Notes under the pieces: generated by a model
What the model was told of the DNA's origin: nothing
Database searches by the model: none
The model's input: only the letters and a program-made list of their open reading frames with translations
Part shown: positions 4,358-5,704 of the stretch, in pieces
How positions within the stretch are numbered: the first letter of the stretch is position 1
Layout: every line of letters starts with the position of its first letter
Translations under genes and position numbers: made by a program
NCBI GenBank assembly: GCA_949286815.1
Contig: CASEEB010000064.1
Location: 1 to 5,704, forward strand
Length of the DNA stretch: 5,704 nucleotides
Reading direction: 5' to 3'
From: an uncultured Eubacteriales bacterium
GTDB lineage: Bacteria; Bacillota; Clostridia; Oscillospirales; CAG-272

Positions 4358-5542
4358 ATGGTAAAAAAGAGAAAAAAATTATTAATTATAATATTTATTG
4401 CTATAACTATTTTTATAATATTATTTGCGCTTATAATATACAACATATGGTATAATATGATTGATATTAGAGGGCTTGAATTTTACAGAGGCGAAGAAAT
4501 TCACAAAGTATATTTAAGAGATCGTATGATGTATTTTACAACAACCAATGGAGATGGTTATGTTGTTGGAAATTGGGCTTTTTCCGGTTCAAGACTATAT
4601 AGAAATGCAGAAAGTTGTCATATTACAAACACGGATTTGAAATTGCCGGTTAAGTTTTTTGAAGGAAAAATAAAAGATATTTATCCATATTCGGGCGGGG
4701 CGTTATTTATCACAGAAGAGTTGACTGTTTACAATATGGTTGATCTTGAAGTAGATAAAATTGCCGAAAACTGCATATATGCGTTTAGTGGTGGTAAGTC
4801 AAATGAAATATATGTTATAGATTGTAATAATCGTTTAATGTACGTTAATGATGAAAATGCAAGTAAGTTAATATTGGAGAATGTTGCTCAGGCAAAACAA
4901 ATAAACAAAAAGTTATTTGTCTTGTTCGAGGATGGAATATTAAAAAGTTATGATATAAGTAGAGAAAATCAAACTATCAACAATGAGACGGTCATATATA
5001 GTGGAGTAAAAAGCTTTGATGTTAGGGATACATCATTAAAATTTATAGATGGTAAGTACATTACTGATTCAGAAAATACGACTTTTGATAATAGTATTAT
5101 GGTCGTGTTAACAAAAGAAGACGAATTGTATATTAAAGGCACATATAATATATTAATGAGTTATTTTAAGGTGGGTCTCCCGGAAGTACCTGAGCCGTAT
5201 TGTATTAGCGATTGGTTAAAAATTGGTGAAAATGTGTATATGTACTCTTTATCAACGATGGGTACTATTATTATTATTGATCAAAATAAAATAGCTTCAT
5301 ATTATGGGCTTGAAACAAAGTGGACAATAACTCCTAAGATAGTCAATGCAGAAATTGAAGTAAAAAATGTAGAAAGTATAGCGATGGGGGAGCTGTGTTT
5401 CTGTGTGCAGACTAAAGCAGGAATATTGAATTTTTGGGGAGACGATGGACAAAATCAATTCTGTTCGACAGATGGTAATATTCATGTTTTTCCTTATGAT
5501 GAGCCGTCAGTATTCAACTCAAAAAATTATCAATATGATTAG
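4358..5542 (+). CDS. Membrane-anchored RCC1-like beta-propeller protein (394 aa)
   Basis: The protein begins MVKKRKK and then a hydrophobic helix at about residues 8-30, which makes an N-terminal anchor with the large remainder outside the membrane. The rest is rich in short beta strands arranged as repeated blocks at about 47-72, 102-125, 132-164, 173-200, 213-264, 285-315 and 333-365. The last block, ESIAMGELCFCVQTKAGILN followed by FWGDDGQNQF (339-368), fits the RCC1 repeat pattern, in which an often His- or Ser-bearing strand is followed by aLt-dG-ly-wG-N--GQ. Earlier blocks keep pieces of it, such as FTTTNGDGYVVGN, VLFEDGILKSY and VVLTKEDELYIKG. Seven such blocks suit a seven-bladed propeller. 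RCC1-like propellers bind partners, so a surface binding role is likely, but no ligand can be named. The gene is AT-rich like its upstream neighbour. The fold call is moderate because most repeats are degenerate. Confidence 0.75.
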   Translation: MVKKRKKLLIIIFIAITIFIILFALIIYNIWYNMIDIRGLEFYRGEEIHKVYLRDRMMYFTTTNGDGYVVGNWAFSGSRLYRNAESCHITNTDLKLPVKFFEGKIKDIYPYSGGALFITEELTVYNMVDLEVDKIAENCIYAFSGGKSNEIYVIDCNNRLMYVNDENASKLILENVAQAKQINKKLFVLFEDGILKSYDISRENQTINNETVIYSGVKSFDVRDTSLKFIDGKYITDSENTTFDNSIMVVLTKEDELYIKGTYNILMSYFKVGLPEVPEPYCISDWLKIGENVYMYSLSTMGTIIIIDQNKIASYYGLETKWTITPKIVNAEIEVKNVESIAMGELCFCVQTKAGILNFWGDDGQNQFCSTDGNIHVFPYDEPSVFNSKNYQYD

Positions 5543-5550
5543 TAAAATCG

Positions 5551-5658
5551 ATGAGGCATGACGGGGCTGAATTCAGACCTATTCGGTTTTCGGTAACACG
5601 GACTTACAGCATGAAGCAAATTCCGGGATATGATTTTTCAGAACCTGAAGATAAATAA
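5551..5658 (+). pseudogene. 35-codon open fragment, possible 3' remnant of an older gene
   Basis: The frame is open from the stop at 5536-5538 to the TAA at 5656-5658. It reads MRHDGAEFRPIRFSVTR, then TYSMKQIPGYDFSEPEDK. The residues look like the end of a normal soluble protein, and base composition is clearly less AT-rich than in the gene just before it. No good ribosome binding site precedes the ATG at 5551, and a second ATG at 5611 lacks one too. The stop overlaps the ribosome binding region of the next gene, as in an operon. I read it as a truncated C-terminal piece of a gene lost when the AT-rich segment arrived. It could also be a small unrecognised gene. Confidence 0.35.
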
Positions 5659-5663
5659 AGGAG
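5657..5663 (+). promoter_or_regulatory. Ribosome binding site of the right-edge gene
   Basis: AAAGGAG lies 8 nt before the ATG at 5672 and supports that start. Confidence 0.75.
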
Positions 5664-5671
5664 ACTTTTAA

Positions 5672-5704
5672 ATGAAAACGATTAAATTGTATTGGTTAAT
5701 ACTT
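5672..5704 (+). CDS. Start of a probable secreted or membrane protein (runs off the right edge)
   Basis: Only 11 codons are visible: MKTIKLYWLIL. The start is supported by AAAGGAG 8 nt upstream. A short Lys-containing head followed by hydrophobic residues suggests a signal peptide or membrane anchor, like the two genes before it. Nothing more can be said from this window. Confidence 0.65.
   Translation, partial: MKTIKLYWLIL

Noticed and set aside
4216..4455. 79-codon plus-strand reading frame starting MLNNELIWDIYYL
   Set aside because: It has no ribosome binding site, and it overlaps the first 98 bases of the RCC1-like gene in another frame. That gene has a supported start at 4358.

Overview
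The window looks like a chromosomal segment of a Gram-positive anaerobe of class Clostridia, probably an Oscillospirales/Ruminococcaceae-type gut organism. This is inferred from the strong AGGAGG-type ribosome binding sites, the sigma-A style promoters, the Clostridia-type paralogous elongation factor G and the Clostridia-type small holin. No rRNA, tRNA, CRISPR array, transposase or integrase is visible.

Left part (1-1378): a lipoprotein gene runs leftward off the edge on the minus strand (start at 208), behind a near-perfect sigma-A promoter. Divergent from it, on the plus strand, is a compact two-gene unit. The first gene encodes a 96-residue coiled-coil protein with one C-terminal membrane segment (XhlA-like phage lysis accessory type). 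The second encodes a 94-residue, three-helix holin resembling the Hol44/superfamily V group. No endolysin follows, so this is an orphan or domesticated phage lysis pair. The 254-base divergent spacer holds a 12-bp perfect inverted repeat and three copies of an AGTTAAACT-type palindrome that look like operators for the holin unit.

Middle (1379-3566): a full-length 681-residue EF-G paralogue of the EFG II type. It has its own promoter, a leader of about 110 nt and a strong compound terminator. All five EF-G domains are present and the domain IV tip histidine is kept. The G domain carries Ser in place of the switch I Thr, and Tyr in place of the catalytic His after DTPG.

Right part (3567-5704): base composition shifts to very AT-rich. 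Two genes encode membrane-anchored proteins facing outward: a 171-residue unknown and a 394-residue degenerate RCC1-like beta-propeller (about seven blades). They are bracketed by a 13-codon hydrophobic mini-ORF (3602) and a more GC-rich 35-codon open fragment (5551-5658), both of which look like pieces of older genes. A new gene starts at 5672 and leaves the window. The composition shift and the fragments suggest an accessory island inserted after the EF-G terminator. I see nothing that proves a known defence or toxin system. The best candidates for new biology are the regulated orphan holin pair and the island encoding the membrane-tethered propeller.
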